Of a stretch of 43,823 nucleotides of DNA, positions 7,899 through 18,198 are shown piece by piece (the stretch's first letter is position 1; each line of letters begins with the position of its first letter). The translations under genes and the position numbers were made by a program. The DNA is from Lachnoclostridium sp. An131 (GTDB lineage Bacteria > Bacillota > Clostridia > Lachnospirales > Lachnospiraceae): positions 1 through 43,823 of the forward strand of contig NZ_NFLI01000023.1 of assembly GCF_002160825.1 (NCBI RefSeq), given 5' to 3'. The notes under the pieces were generated by a model. That model was not told the origin of the DNA, did no database searches, and saw only the letters and a program-made list of their open reading frames with translations.

Positions 7899-8126
7899 TC
7901 AGATCTCATTAAAGACATATTTGTAGGTCACTGCACCTAAAGCCAGCGTATATTTGACTCCGCCGTCTTCCATTTCTTCCCTTACGGCCCTGTCAAAATC
8001 CTTTGGATGCTTGCTTTTTACATAGGCTTCAATATCCTCCAGTTCCATTTCGGTGATGGTGGTCTGGGGAACGTTGCTGCCTCCGCACGCATTGGTGATT
8101 TCCTGGATTACTTCATATTCTTTCAT
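7899..8126 (-). CDS. Small conserved-type protein of unknown function (75 aa)
   Basis: An acidic 75-residue protein with no signal peptide or membrane segment. It starts at an ATG with GGAGG at 9 bases. The composition (KEYEVIQEITNACGG, MELEDIEAYVK) suggests alpha helices and then two strands (VKYTLALGAVTYKYVF). I do not recognise the family and assign no function. It stands alone, convergent with the LysR gene. Confidence 0.7.
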   Translation of the reverse strand: MKEYEVIQEITNACGGSNVPQTTITEMELEDIEAYVKSKHPKDFDRAVREEMEDGGVKYTLALGAVTYKYVFNEI

Positions 8127-8284
8127 GATATTCTGCCTCCGTTCTTATTTGTGATCCGTATGTGTCCTGAAATGCCGGACAATATCTGTCTTGTATCTTT
8201 ATTGTACTCCCAAATTTTTAAAAAATCAAAGTTTTTTCCGATGATTGAAATAAACGAAATATTTTTGTAACAGTCACGTAAGAA

Positions 8285-8338
8285 TTAAGAAATATTTAAG
8301 AAATATGTAAAAGGAAAAAAAGCTTCTTTCTATATAAT
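8285..8338 (+). promoter_or_regulatory. Tandem OmpR-type direct repeats plus -10 element
   Basis: Two perfect 11-bp direct repeats, TTAAGAAATAT (8285-8295 and 8296-8306), followed by a weaker unit GTAAAAGG, lie upstream of TATAAT (8333-8338). No -35 match exists, so activation is likely. TTAAG-N5-TTTAAG fits the published CiaR-type consensus. The rest of the 310-bp gap (8127-8436) is AT-rich with no other gene. The site precedes the response regulator, suggesting autoregulation. Confidence 0.7.
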
Positions 8339-8436
8339 GAATACAGGATTTAAAAGTGAAGAAATCCGAAAGAAAGAAGCGTTTTAATCATGAGAGGTAC
8401 AAACAGACAGAACGTCTCTGAAATGAGGGATAGAGG

Positions 8437-9147
8437 ATGCATAAAATATTAATTATAGAAAATGACAGAGCATTGAACAACGGAATTGCTCTGGCGCTGA
8501 AGGCAGAGAGCTATCTGTTTCTGCAGGCCTTTGAGCTGGAAGAGGCAAAACAGATGCTTAAGAGCGAAAAGATAGAGCTGGTGATTCTGGATCTGAATCT
8601 GCCGGATGGGGATGGGCCGGAGCTTCTAAAGAGGATCAAGGAAGCGTATGGCATACCTGTCGTCATTCTGGCGGCGCGAGATCGGGAGACAGATATTATG
8701 ACTGGCCTGGAAGCAGGTGCGGATGACTATATTACGAAACCATTCAGCCTGATGGCGCTGCGGGCGAGAGTCAATAATCTGATACGCCGTGTCAGAAGCA
8801 GCAGCCTGCAGGTCTACCAGTCCAGGGATTTTTATTTTTCGTTTCAGAAGATGGAATTTACCAAGGGCGACAGACGGGTGGAGCTGAGTAAGACTGAGCA
8901 GAAGCTTTTGCAGCTTCTTGTGGAAAACAGGGGACTTACGCTCTCAAGAGGAGAGCTCATCGAACGTATCTGGACCGACGGAACCCGGTACGCAGATGAG
9001 AATACACTCTCTGTGGCCGTAAAGCGCCTGCGGGATAAGCTGGAGGATAATCCGGGCACGCCTCGTTATATCAAGACGGTTTATGGGATTGGTTATACCT
9101 GGGCGGATGGAAGAGAGCGGTTAAGCGCAGGAGGCGGCCGCGGATAG
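8437..9147 (+). CDS. OmpR-family response regulator, orphan, atypical receiver
   Basis: A 236-residue DNA-binding response regulator: receiver (about 1-120) and winged-helix domain (about 130-228, ending YIKTVYGIGYTW). The phospho-acceptor is D52 (LDLNLPDGDG) and K101 is present (TKPF). Two conserved positions are changed. The second acidic-pocket residue, equivalent to CheY D13, is N9, and the switch Thr, equivalent to CheY T87, is A79 (LAARD instead of LTARD). No histidine kinase follows; the next gene is an alcohol dehydrogenase under its own promoter. It may act with a distant kinase, by acetyl-phosphate, or without phosphorylation. Direct repeats upstream suggest autoregulation. Confidence 0.93.
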   Translation: MHKILIIENDRALNNGIALALKAESYLFLQAFELEEAKQMLKSEKIELVILDLNLPDGDGPELLKRIKEAYGIPVVILAARDRETDIMTGLEAGADDYITKPFSLMALRARVNNLIRRVRSSSLQVYQSRDFYFSFQKMEFTKGDRRVELSKTEQKLLQLLVENRGLTLSRGELIERIWTDGTRYADENTLSVAVKRLRDKLEDNPGTPRYIKTVYGIGYTWADGRERLSAGGGRG

Positions 9148-9206
9148 GGAGAAAAGGTTCTGGAGACACAAAAATGGATGGAGTGATGAGTTTAAGACAG
9201 AGATAA

Positions 9207-9270
9207 AACCTGAGGGTTTTTACAAGCCAACGCATTGTTTCTTCTATAATTCTGAAAATGAGCCTATAAT
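9207..9270 (+). promoter_or_regulatory. Shared box G and promoter of the first Fe-ADH
   Basis: The 32-bp box (9215-9246) begins GGT, has C at position 9, CCAAC at 13-17, AT at 20-21, G at 23 and TTCT at 28-31. It is followed by exactly 18 bp and TATAAT (9265-9270). Just upstream, AACCTGAGGGTT (9207-9218) is an imperfect dyad conserved at 10633. A second TATAAT (9245-9250) lies inside the region. It belongs to the six-member family described in the findings. Confidence 0.65.
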
Positions 9271-9303
9271 AACACTCAGAAAAGAAGGAAGGAGCTGTGT
9301 GGT

Positions 9304-10449
9304 ATGCAGAAATTTGTATATGAATACGCGACAAAAGTTTATTTCGGCGAGGGAGCAGCGAGAGAGCATCTGGCGGAAGCTGTTTCCGGATATGGGAAAA
9401 ATGTAATGCTGGCCTACGGCGGCGGTTCCGTAAAGAAAAACGGAATCTACGACGAGCTGAAGACGATCCTGGAGAACGCGGGCAAGACCGTGACAGATTT
9501 CTCCGGCATCATGTCGAATCCCACCTACGCGAAGGTGCAGGAGGGCGCAAAACTGGCAAAGGAGCAGAAGATTGATTTCATTCTGGCTGTGGGCGGCGGC
9601 TCCGTTATTGACTGCTGCAAGATCGTGGCGGCTCAGGCAAAGACGGACAAAGATCTCTGGGAGATGGAGATGACAGAGCATCAGTTTCCCACAGAAGTGC
9701 TTCCCATGGGCGCGGTGGTGACGGCTTCCGGTACGGGAGCGGAGATGAACGGCGGCGCCGTGATCACCAACGAGGAGAAAATCATCAAAGCCGGCATGGC
9801 AGCGGCGGCTCCCAGGTTTGCCATTCTGGACCCGGAGTACACCATGTCCCTGCCTCGTATGCAGGTGATTTCCGGAGCCTTTGACACCTTAAGCCATGCC
9901 ATGGAGACTTACTTCGGAAATTCTGACCAGGATAACGTATCGGATGACGTAGCCCTTGCGATCATGCGCAATACAGTGGTAAATATGCGCCGTCTTCTGA
10001 AGAATGTCAATGACATTCAGGCCCGGAGCAACCTGATGTGGGACTCCGCAATGGCGGAGAACGGAATCCTGAAAGTGGGCAGAGTCACAGACTTCCAGGC
10101 TCATCAGCTGGAGCATCAGCTCGGAGCCTATACGGACTGCAACCACGGACAGGGACTGGCCGTGATCCATCCGGCTTATTATCGTCATATTGTAAAGGAC
10201 GCAAAGGAGAAATTCGAGCGGTTCGGCAAAGAGGTCTTCGGCGTGGAAAGCGCCGGGGAGAGCGTGGAGGCTCTTGCGGCCTTTATCAAAGAATGCGGCC
10301 TTCCCACAAAGATGGGTGAGCTTCGCTCGAAGACCGAGATCACGCCGGAGCTTTTAAAGAATGTGGCAGATACCTGCAATGTGATCAAATGCAATCCGCG
10401 GGAACTTGGCCGCGATGAGATCTATGAGATTCTGATGGAATGTATGTAA
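9304..10449 (+). CDS. Iron-containing alcohol dehydrogenase (butanol-dehydrogenase type)
   Basis: A 381-residue cytosolic NAD(P)H-dependent group III alcohol dehydrogenase that interconverts aldehydes or ketones and alcohols. Nucleotide-binding GGGS motifs lie at 39-42 and 97-100; predicted metal ligands D194, H198, H267 and H281 match the spacing in FucO/BDH-type enzymes. The start is the ATG at 9304 after AAGGAAGGAG. It is monocistronic: shared box G upstream, strong terminator downstream. Its closest relative in the window is the ADH at 21603, which starts similarly (KVYFG, SVKKNGIYDE). Physiological substrate unknown; placement in the shared regulon suggests carbonyl reduction. Confidence 0.95.
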   Translation: MQKFVYEYATKVYFGEGAAREHLAEAVSGYGKNVMLAYGGGSVKKNGIYDELKTILENAGKTVTDFSGIMSNPTYAKVQEGAKLAKEQKIDFILAVGGGSVIDCCKIVAAQAKTDKDLWEMEMTEHQFPTEVLPMGAVVTASGTGAEMNGGAVITNEEKIIKAGMAAAAPRFAILDPEYTMSLPRMQVISGAFDTLSHAMETYFGNSDQDNVSDDVALAIMRNTVVNMRRLLKNVNDIQARSNLMWDSAMAENGILKVGRVTDFQAHQLEHQLGAYTDCNHGQGLAVIHPAYYRHIVKDAKEKFERFGKEVFGVESAGESVEALAAFIKECGLPTKMGELRSKTEITPELLKNVADTCNVIKCNPRELGRDEIYEILMECM

Positions 10450-10539
10450 CGCAGGCTTTCATAGATACTGCAGATTTCCTTGTAAACGATGCATACACGC
10501 AGTTGACAAACCCCTATATGTAAAGTGTGTTCCCATATG

Positions 10540-10574
10540 AAAACCAGGACAGGCAGAAAGCCGGTCCTGGTTTT
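10540..10574 (+). terminator. Rho-independent terminator after Fe-ADH
   Basis: AAAACCAGGAC (10540-10550) pairs perfectly with GTCCTGGTTTT (10564-10574) around a loop that can form a smaller inner stem; TTTTCGTTT follows. The rest of the 297-bp gap (10450-10746) holds this terminator and box H. Confidence 0.9.
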
Positions 10575-10632
10575 CGTTTGCCGTATAATTTCCTTGACTC
10601 TAAACAATCTCAGGGTATTTTCTGACGCTCAG

Positions 10633-10696
10633 AACCTGAAGGTTTCCTCTGGCCAACACATTGTTTCTTCCGCAGCCGCAGAGAGAAGCCTATAAT
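10633..10696 (+). promoter_or_regulatory. Shared box H and promoter of the OYE-like remnant
   Basis: AACCTGAAGGTT (10633-10644) is a perfect dyad. The 32-bp box (10641-10672) has GGT, CT at 9-10, CAAC at 14-17, AT at 20-21, G at 23 and TTC at 28-30, then 18 bp and TATAAT (10691-10696). GCCAACACATTGTTTCTTC (10652-10670) differs from the box-G region at one base. Confidence 0.65.
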
Positions 10697-10746
10697 GATC
10701 CATAAGAAAAAGAAGAAGCTTTTGATGAGCGTATATAAGAAGATGT

Positions 10747-10971
10747 ATGGAATATTTTCTTGCCAGAGCAAAGGGAGGAACTGCGGCACTTGTGACATCT
10801 TATGTGGCTGTCTGTCCTCCGGAACTGGGCGGTATCGCAATGCCGGGGCAGCTTCGGCTGCTTAATATCGGAAACCAGCTTTATCATGGGATGGATAAGA
10901 TTCCCGAAGCTATGGAACTGTTTTTAAAACATAACAGAACATTGACTAAACCGGTTATTTATAATGACTGA
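10747..10971 (+). pseudogene. Remnant of an oxidoreductase (OYE/NADH:flavin oxidoreductase-like N-part)
   Basis: A 74-codon frame whose first 37 codons (EYFLARAKGGTAALVTSYVA, then GIAMPGQLRL) resemble the region near the FMN site of old-yellow-enzyme-type reductases (RAKGG...), while the last 30 (YHGMDKIPEAMELFLKHNRT) look like the C-terminus of an oxidoreductase. The middle is absent, consistent with a large in-frame deletion. No ribosome site precedes the ATG. Its promoter (box H) is intact, so the lost gene belonged to the shared regulon. The family call rests on a short motif and is uncertain. Confidence 0.55.
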
Positions 10972-10978
10972 TAAAAAT

Positions 10979-11014
10979 GCTGGTGTATCAGGGAAATCTC
11001 CCCTGTACGCCAGC
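10979..11014 (+). repeat. Dispersed hairpin element, copy 1
   Basis: CTGGTGTA (10980-10987) pairs with TACGCCAG (11006-11013), with an inner CAGGG/CCCTG stem. A second copy lies at 38765-38803. Pairing is kept by a U-A to C-G change and a wobble-to-Watson-Crick change between copies. There is no T-tract, so it is not a simple terminator. It sits between the reductase remnant and the MATE remnant. Confidence 0.65.
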
Positions 11015-11057
11015 GCTGGTATATAAAATGGAAAAGAAAGAAGACATATGATGCATT

Positions 11058-11792
11058 ATGAGACAGGAAACAGCTGAAAAAGAATTATTTGAGACCATGC
11101 CGGTTCCCAAAGCGGTGGCTGCCCTGGCAGTCCCGACGATTATCAGCCAGGTCGTGACCATGATCTATAACCTGGCGGACACCTTTTTTATCGGACAGAT
11201 CGGAAACCCCTATATGGTAGCGGCGGTATCGCTGGTGTCGCCCTGGTTTAACCTGCTGACGGCGCTGAGCAATCTGCTGTGGAGTGAAGGTCATGCCCGT
11301 CCGGCCAGTATTGGCATGATGTTCGGAGGAATTTTGAATGTGGTACTGGACCCGGTTCTGATTTTCGGCTTTCATCTGGATGTGGCCGGAGCGGCCATCG
11401 CAACCGCATTTTCCAACGCGGCTTCCGTGGTGTTTTTTGTCATCGTCTACATGCGCCTGGGAAACCGCAGCGCGGTTTCCCTGCTTCCGAAGAACTTTAC
11501 GTTCCGGTTTACCTGGCCGATCTTCTCGGTGGGGCTGGCGTCCGCTCTGGCAACAGCTCTCGGCAATGCCTCCAATATGGTCATGGTGCATCTGGCTTCC
11601 GGCTACGGCGACATTCCGGTGGCGGCCTACGGCATTGTAAAGAGAATCGATCAGTTCCCGCTGAATGTCTCCATGGGCCTCTGCCAGGGCTTTATGCCGC
11701 TGGTAGGATACAATTATTCCGCGAAGAATTATAAGAGAATGCGGGCGGTATCCTTCGGCATGTATATGCATACCTGGAGAAAGCTGAAATAG
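11058..11792 (+). pseudogene. MATE efflux transporter remnant (two deletions)
   Basis: A 244-codon frame with clear MATE features: VPTIISQVVTMIYNLADTFF at the first helix, then ASIGMMFGGILNVVLDPVLI and GFMPLVGYNYSAKNYKRMR. MATE pumps are about 450 residues with 12 helices. Here LTALSNL is joined directly to WSEGHAR, removing roughly 80 residues (helices 2-4), and the protein ends after MRAVSFG plus ten unrelated residues, losing the second lobe. It cannot be a working cation/drug antiporter. It is preceded by hairpin copy 1 and was probably in the same transcript as the reductase remnant. Confidence 0.82.
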
Positions 11793-11872
11793 CAGAAAGA
11801 TGAAAGAGCATACACGAGGGAACATTGCTCAGAAGTGTGTGAGTGAGGCTTTGAAAAGAAAGGCGGATTACG

Positions 11873-12877
11873 ATGAAAAGAAAGACAGTTCGCATTGCCG
11901 GCAGTCTGCTGCTGGCAGGAATGATGATGCTGTTAAATGCCTGCGGAAGCGGGGCAGAGACGGCTTTACAGAGCAGCGCCAGCGAAGCAGAGAACGCGGC
12001 GGATGGCACGCGGGAAGAAGCTGCGGATTTCGAAAGTGAGCAGACAGAAGAAGTTACAGTAGAAAGTGCAGCAGAAAACACAGGGTCAGATATAGAGCCG
12101 GGAACGGATACAGCGGAAGAAGAATCGGCGTCTGTTCCGGAAAGCGGCGGTACTGTGAGTGAAGGGACAGAAGAATACAGGGGCTTCGTCCTGGACAATG
12201 TGCTTCATTCGGAGACCGAGGGCGATATTCACTACAATCTGTATGTGCCTGACAGCTATGACGGCAGCGAGCCTTATGCGGTATTTTTTACGCTGCCCGG
12301 TTATGAAGGGCTCTATTTCCAGGGTGTAGGACAAAATCTGTACAGTGAGGAATTCGGTTTTCTCGCCCAGAACTATAATCCGGAGATGATCGTGGTGGCG
12401 CCTCAGCTTTCCGACTGGGGCGAGACTTCCGCCAGACAGACCATAGCCCTGGTGGAATATTTTCTTTCCCACTACAATATCGATCCGGATCAGGTCTATG
12501 GGGAAGGCTATTCCGGCGGCGGAGAGACCATGTCCCAGGTGATGGGGATGCGCCCGGACCTGTTTACGGCTTACCTGCAGTGCAGCTCCCAGTGGGACGG
12601 CGCCTATGAGCCTGTGGTGGAAAACAGAACCCCGGTCTATCTGGTAGTTGGAGAGAGTGACGAATATTATGGTTCCGGGCCTTCAGAGGAAGCCTACGAG
12701 ACCCTCCATGCTCTTTATCTTCAGGAGGGGCTTTCCGAAGAAGAGATCAGTGAGCTTCTTGTGCTGGATGTGAAAGACGCAGACTATTTTGAAAGCCAGG
12801 GAATGACGAACCAGCACGGCGGCGGAAATCTTTTTGCCGCGGATGAGGATATTATGGGCTGGCTGTTCAGCAGATAG
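11873..12877 (+). CDS. Lipoprotein alpha/beta hydrolase (esterase-like)
   Basis: A 334-residue surface-anchored hydrolase. The signal peptide ends in lipobox LNAC with Cys24, followed by an acidic Glu/Ser/Thr-rich linker (about 25-100). The catalytic domain has nucleophile S214 (GYSGGG), a likely acid D263 (GESDEYYG) and H315 (NQHGGG), like PHB-depolymerase/feruloyl-esterase-type folds. It would act outside the membrane on an ester or peptide-like bond. The substrate is not evident. It lies 80 bp after the MATE remnant and may be read from box H; a strong terminator follows. It is unlike the hydrolases at 18437 and 20505 in sequence. Confidence 0.85.
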   Translation: MKRKTVRIAGSLLLAGMMMLLNACGSGAETALQSSASEAENAADGTREEAADFESEQTEEVTVESAAENTGSDIEPGTDTAEEESASVPESGGTVSEGTEEYRGFVLDNVLHSETEGDIHYNLYVPDSYDGSEPYAVFFTLPGYEGLYFQGVGQNLYSEEFGFLAQNYNPEMIVVAPQLSDWGETSARQTIALVEYFLSHYNIDPDQVYGEGYSGGGETMSQVMGMRPDLFTAYLQCSSQWDGAYEPVVENRTPVYLVVGESDEYYGSGPSEEAYETLHALYLQEGLSEEEISELLVLDVKDADYFESQGMTNQHGGGNLFAADEDIMGWLFSR

Positions 12878-12954
12878 AACAGTATGAAAAAATGCTCTGG
12901 TGACTACCAGCGATATGGAAAGCGCATTGTAAACGATTCTTGTTGTTTCTATTA

Positions 12955-12987
12955 AGGCGGCCATGCTTTTCCGGCATGGCCGCTTTT
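12955..12987 (+). terminator. Rho-independent terminator after lipoprotein hydrolase
   Basis: GCGGCCATGC (12957-12966) pairs with GCATGGCCGC (12974-12983) over 10 bp and is followed by TTTT. Confidence 0.9.
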
Positions 12988-13092
12988 CCATGCCCTGGCT
13001 TACGCCGGATAAGTTGGCTTCTGTGTAGCAGCGGTTTCTGCTTCTTGCTGTCGCCCCTTGACTGCTATGCGTTGAAACTTATGGAAATAAAA

Positions 13093-13536
13093 CTATCTCC
13101 AATGCTTTAATTGTGAAAGATACAAATCAAACTGATTGCGTCTGGTTTCTTCCTCTGTGTTATCGGGATTTGGCATATTCGCAACAAGATAATCCAACAA
13201 AGATTCCTTGGATTGATAAGCAAATTTCCCATCCGTATAGCACCATTTACAATAGTCCTCGTTATAGCTTCCATCTGGTTCTCGGCTAATCAAACCATCT
13301 TCATTCAATGGCATTCCGCAGCACTGACAAATAAGCTGCCGTGGAGAGCCCAGAAGCGTATTGATTGACACATCAAAAACTTGTGATAATAATTTTAATG
13401 TATCTGTATTTGGCTGCGTTTCACCTGTTTCCCAGCGGCTAATCGCCTGCCTGGTGACTTGCACACGCTCTGCCAGTTGCTCTTGCGTAAAATTGTTTTT
13501 TTCGCGCAAATTTTTAAGAATATCTCGTATTTCCAT
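13093..13536 (-). CDS. XRE-family regulator with zinc-ribbon C-terminal domain
   Basis: A 147-residue protein. Residues 1-65 form a Cro/C1-type helix-turn-helix (FTQEQLAERVQVTRQAISRW); residues 72-105 contain two Cys pairs (CQCC...YCKWC) of the putative zinc-ribbon domain often annotated beside such HTHs. I start it at 13536, where TAGGAGGGA precedes the ATG; an upstream in-frame ATG at 13596 lacks one. It may sense metal or redox state. It is transcribed away from box A and the PTS relic. The gap to 13849 contains box A and otherwise nothing I can identify. Confidence 0.88.
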   Translation of the reverse strand: MEIRDILKNLREKNNFTQEQLAERVQVTRQAISRWETGETQPNTDTLKLLSQVFDVSINTLLGSPRQLICQCCGMPLNEDGLISREPDGSYNEDYCKWCYTDGKFAYQSKESLLDYLVANMPNPDNTEEETRRNQFDLYLSQLKHWR

Positions 13537-13695
13537 GCCCGTCCCTCCTAAAGGATATTTTTTATTCATTATAGCTTTAAAACAAGGGTTTAACAAGCAA
13601 CGTGCTGTTGCTGCGGAATAGTGGGCGGTTGTCTGTCAAATTCTCTTGTGCTGCTTTATGGCACATGAGTATTTCAGCTCGAGTATAAATCCAAA

Positions 13696-13751
13696 GGTAT
13701 AAACTGGGAAACTAATCGGGACTTCTGTCGAAGCTCCGGTTTTTTTATAAT
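13696..13751 (+). promoter_or_regulatory. Shared box A and promoter of the PTS/GH1 unit
   Basis: The 32-bp box (13696-13727) reads GGTATAAACTG, then AAACTAATCGGG, then ACTTCTG, followed by exactly 18 bp and TATAAT (13746-13751). It is identical to box B at 30 of 32 positions. The -35 position holds only CTTCTG, a poor hexamer, so an activator is probably needed. Confidence 0.75.
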
Positions 13752-13848
13752 AAACATGACAGGAAGAGAGCTCACGGGAACGGCAGGAAAAAGCGCGCAT
13801 TCTGACGGCCGGAAGTACGGACAGAAAAGAAGCTGTATATGGAAATAG

Positions 13849-15621
13849 GAATATGTTCCCTATGTCTATGAGGATGTCTGTGAAGTGTGCGGAATCGGAA
13901 ATGAGATAAAAGAAAAGGAAGCAGCCGGGGAAGAGGCTCCTAAGGGCGCGTTCAATAAGTTGATTGACATTGTCAGCGGCTGCTTCCAGCCGATTCTGGG
14001 GCCCTTATGCGCATCCGGTATCATCCGGGGGCTGAACGCGCTCCTTGTATTTCTTTTGGGAACCTCCTATAATACAAGCGGAACTTATCTGATCCTGAAC
14101 GCCATCGGTGATGCGATCTTTTATTTCCTGCCGGTGATTCTGGGTTATACGGCGGCCAGGAAATTCAATGTCAATGTGGTAGTGGGAATGATCATAGGAG
14201 GATCCCTCTGTTATCCGTCCATACAGGCAGACGCTCTTTCAGCGGCAGGAGAGGCAATTGGTTCCATTCCCTTTATTGGAGATTATTATTCCCGGTTTAT
14301 CGGGATTCCCTTTGTCCCGGCCAACTATACAAGCAGCGTAGTCCCGGTACTGATTATCGTGGCGCTGGCCGCATTGATACAGAAATATGCCAAAAAACTG
14401 ATTCCAGAAGCGTTCCAAAATTTCTTTGTTCCCTTTTTTGTGCTTCTGATCAGCCTTCCGATTGGCTTTCTGATTATCGGACCGGTGATTTCCATGCTGA
14501 CGGAACTCTTAAGCCAGGGCTTTGCGGCTGTTTACAGTTTCTCTCCGATCATCAGCGGACTGCTGGTAGGCTTTGCATGGCAGATTCTCGTGATTTTCGG
14601 TCTGCACTGGGCGATTGTGCCGCTTGCTATGGTAAATATCGAGAACCTGGGCTATGATACGATTCTGGTAGGACAGTTTGGAACCACCTTTGCACTGACG
14701 GCTGCGCTGCTGGCCATGTGCATCAAGATGAAGGATAAGAAGAAAAGATCCCTTGCAGTTCCTATGATTATCTCCGGTTTCTGCGGTGTGACAGAGCCGG
14801 GAATCTACGGATACGCCCTGCCGGAGAAGAAGCCCTTTATCTTTTCCTGTATCGCGGCAGCGATCGGCGGCGGAGTGTTCACCTTCCTTGGCGGCCGCCA
14901 GTATGTGGTCGGCGGTCTTGGAATTTTCGGTACCGTAAGCTTTATTGACCAGCAGATCGGAGACGCCACCTCCATGTATTACTCCTTTGTATGTATCCTC
15001 GTATCCATGGTAATCGGCTTCCTGCTTACCTATTTCTTCTGAAAGGACACTTCCGTGGAAGCGGCTGCAGAAGGAACAACAGGCGGAGCAGCGGAAATAC
15101 CGGTTTCCTCCGGAACGGAGGGCGCAGATAAAGCAGAAGCTGTGAAATTTGCCCTGAAAAGTGAGGAGATCGTCGGCGCTCCCATGAGCGGTGAAGTCCT
15201 TCCACTGGAGGAGCTGAAGGACGAGGCCTTTTCTTCCGGAGTGATGGGAAAGGGCGTGGGAATCGAGCCCTCTGAAGGAAAAGTGGTTTCTCCGGTGGAC
15301 GGAACCGTATCGACTCTGTTTCCCACCCTTCACGCAGTGGGCATTACCAGCGACAGCGGCACGGAAATCCTGATCCATGTAGGAATGGACACAGTGCAGC
15401 TGGATGGCGAAGGCTTTGAGGCTCATGTAAAGCAGGGGGACAAGGTGAAAAAGGGACAGCTTCTGCTGGATGTGGATCTGAAGCTTCTGCGGGAAAAGGG
15501 ATACAGCACCCAGACGCCTGTGCTGGTGGTAAATCCCGATGACATGAGTGAACTTCAGGTGACGGATCAGAAACAGACGGCTGTAAATGATGATTTTATC
15601 ACTGTACATTTCAAGCGGTAG
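13849..15621 (+). pseudogene. Beta-glucoside PTS transporter (EIIBCA) relic: EIIB lost, stop between EIIC and EIIA
   Basis: The bgl-type PTS permease normally fuses EIIB, EIIC and EIIA. Here only the last residues of EIIB survive (EYVPYVYEDVCEVCGIG, from 13849), preceded by an in-frame TAG at 13846, so the EIIB active-site Cys is missing. EIIC (13885-15042) is full-length with about ten membrane segments and GFCGVTEPGIYG. An in-frame TGA at 15040 interrupts the reading before EIIA (15055-15621), where a Trp codon would need one base change. EIIA keeps its His (ILIHVGMDTV). EIIC and EIIA could still be made separately, but sugar phosphorylation would need another EIIB. The downstream GH1 gene fits a beta-glucoside substrate. 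Confidence 0.85.
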
Positions 15622-17132
<1,511 letters not shown>

Positions 17133-17133
<1 letters not shown>

Positions 17134-18140
17134 TGAAGAAGAAATTTCCTGGCCTGGCAGGCGCCGCGGCCGCTCTGGCGGCCTGGTGCGGCTGGCGCAA
17201 TCACAGGTATCCCCTGGTGGATGAATACCCACTTTTTAATAAATTTTTCATTCCAGGAAATCTCCTTTCCCATCCCTTTCTTAATATAGCCAACAGCCGG
17301 CTGGCTTCCATGAAGCTGCCGGCTCCTCCCCAGGGGATCCGGCGCAGAGAAAGATGGGTGAGTACGGAGGATGGGGAATGGATCCGGCTTACGATTTACC
17401 AGTCGGAAGATTTAAAGAAGGATATCCCCTGTCTGGTGTATTTTCATGGCGGAGGCTTCTGTCTGGGAGACGCTCCCTATATCCATGAAATCGCGGCAGA
17501 GTATGCGCGGAAAGCACGCTGTATGGTAGTCTTTGTGCATTACAGAACCTCGGACCGGTATCCCTTTCCGGTTCCGTTCCAGGACTGCCGTACAGGGCTT
17601 TCCTATGTGAGAAGACATGCGGAAGCGCTTCATATAGATGAAAAACGGATTGCGGTAGGCGGCGACAGTGCAGGAGGAGCTCTGGCGGCCGCCTGCGCCC
17701 TTTGGGAGAAAGAGCAGGGAAGACAGCTTTGTTTCCAGCTGCTGATTTATCCGGTGCTGGATGCCCGTATGGAGACGGAGTCTATGAAAAAATATACGGA
17801 CAGTCCACTTTGGAATGCCCGGCTTACAAAGAAAATGTGGGAGCTTTATCTGAAAAACGGCGATATGGGAATGCGAAGGTTCGCTTCGCCGCTGGAAGCC
17901 GGTGATTTTCAGAATCTCCCTCCCGCATATATCGAGGTGGAAGAGTTTGACTGCCTTCATGACGAGGGCGTGCGCTTCCGGGAGAAGCTGCGCTTGGCAG
18001 GCGTTCCGGCCCGGCTTGAGGATGTGAAAGGAACCTTCCACGGCTTTGATGTGAGGAAAGATACCATGATTTCCAGAAGAATGCGGCGGATACGCTGCGA
18101 AGCTCTGTATCAGGCGTTCTGGAAGTCAGATACCATATAG
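17133..18140 (+). CDS. Alpha/beta hydrolase fold-3 (HSL-type) esterase
   Basis: A 335-residue carboxylesterase-like protein of the hormone-sensitive-lipase family. An oxyanion loop HGGG starts at H105, nucleophile S179 sits in GGDSAGG, acid D273 in EEFDCLHDEG and H303 in FHGFD. A short hydrophobic N-terminus (LAGAAAALAAWCGW) may be a membrane anchor. The start codon overlaps the stop of the GH1 gene (TGATG), showing translational coupling. The pairing suggests that glycoside and ester groups of the same compound are removed, but the substrate is inference. Confidence 0.92.
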
Positions 18141-18198
18141 AAACAGAAGAAAGCACTGGCGCCTGAGGCGCAGGCTGACAGAAGAGGTGAATAATCAG

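Noticed and set aside
8007-8270. 87-codon frame opposite and beyond the 75-residue gene
   Set aside because: It is mostly antisense to the small gene, which has a good ribosome site; the tail is AT-rich intergenic sequence.
13066-13083. TATGCGTTGAAACTTATG, similar to the core of boxes E and F
   Set aside because: It needs a one-base gap to align, lies at the 3' end of the XRE gene far from any start, and lacks the downstream ATTTTACTTC and TACCAT. Probably chance or an old relic.
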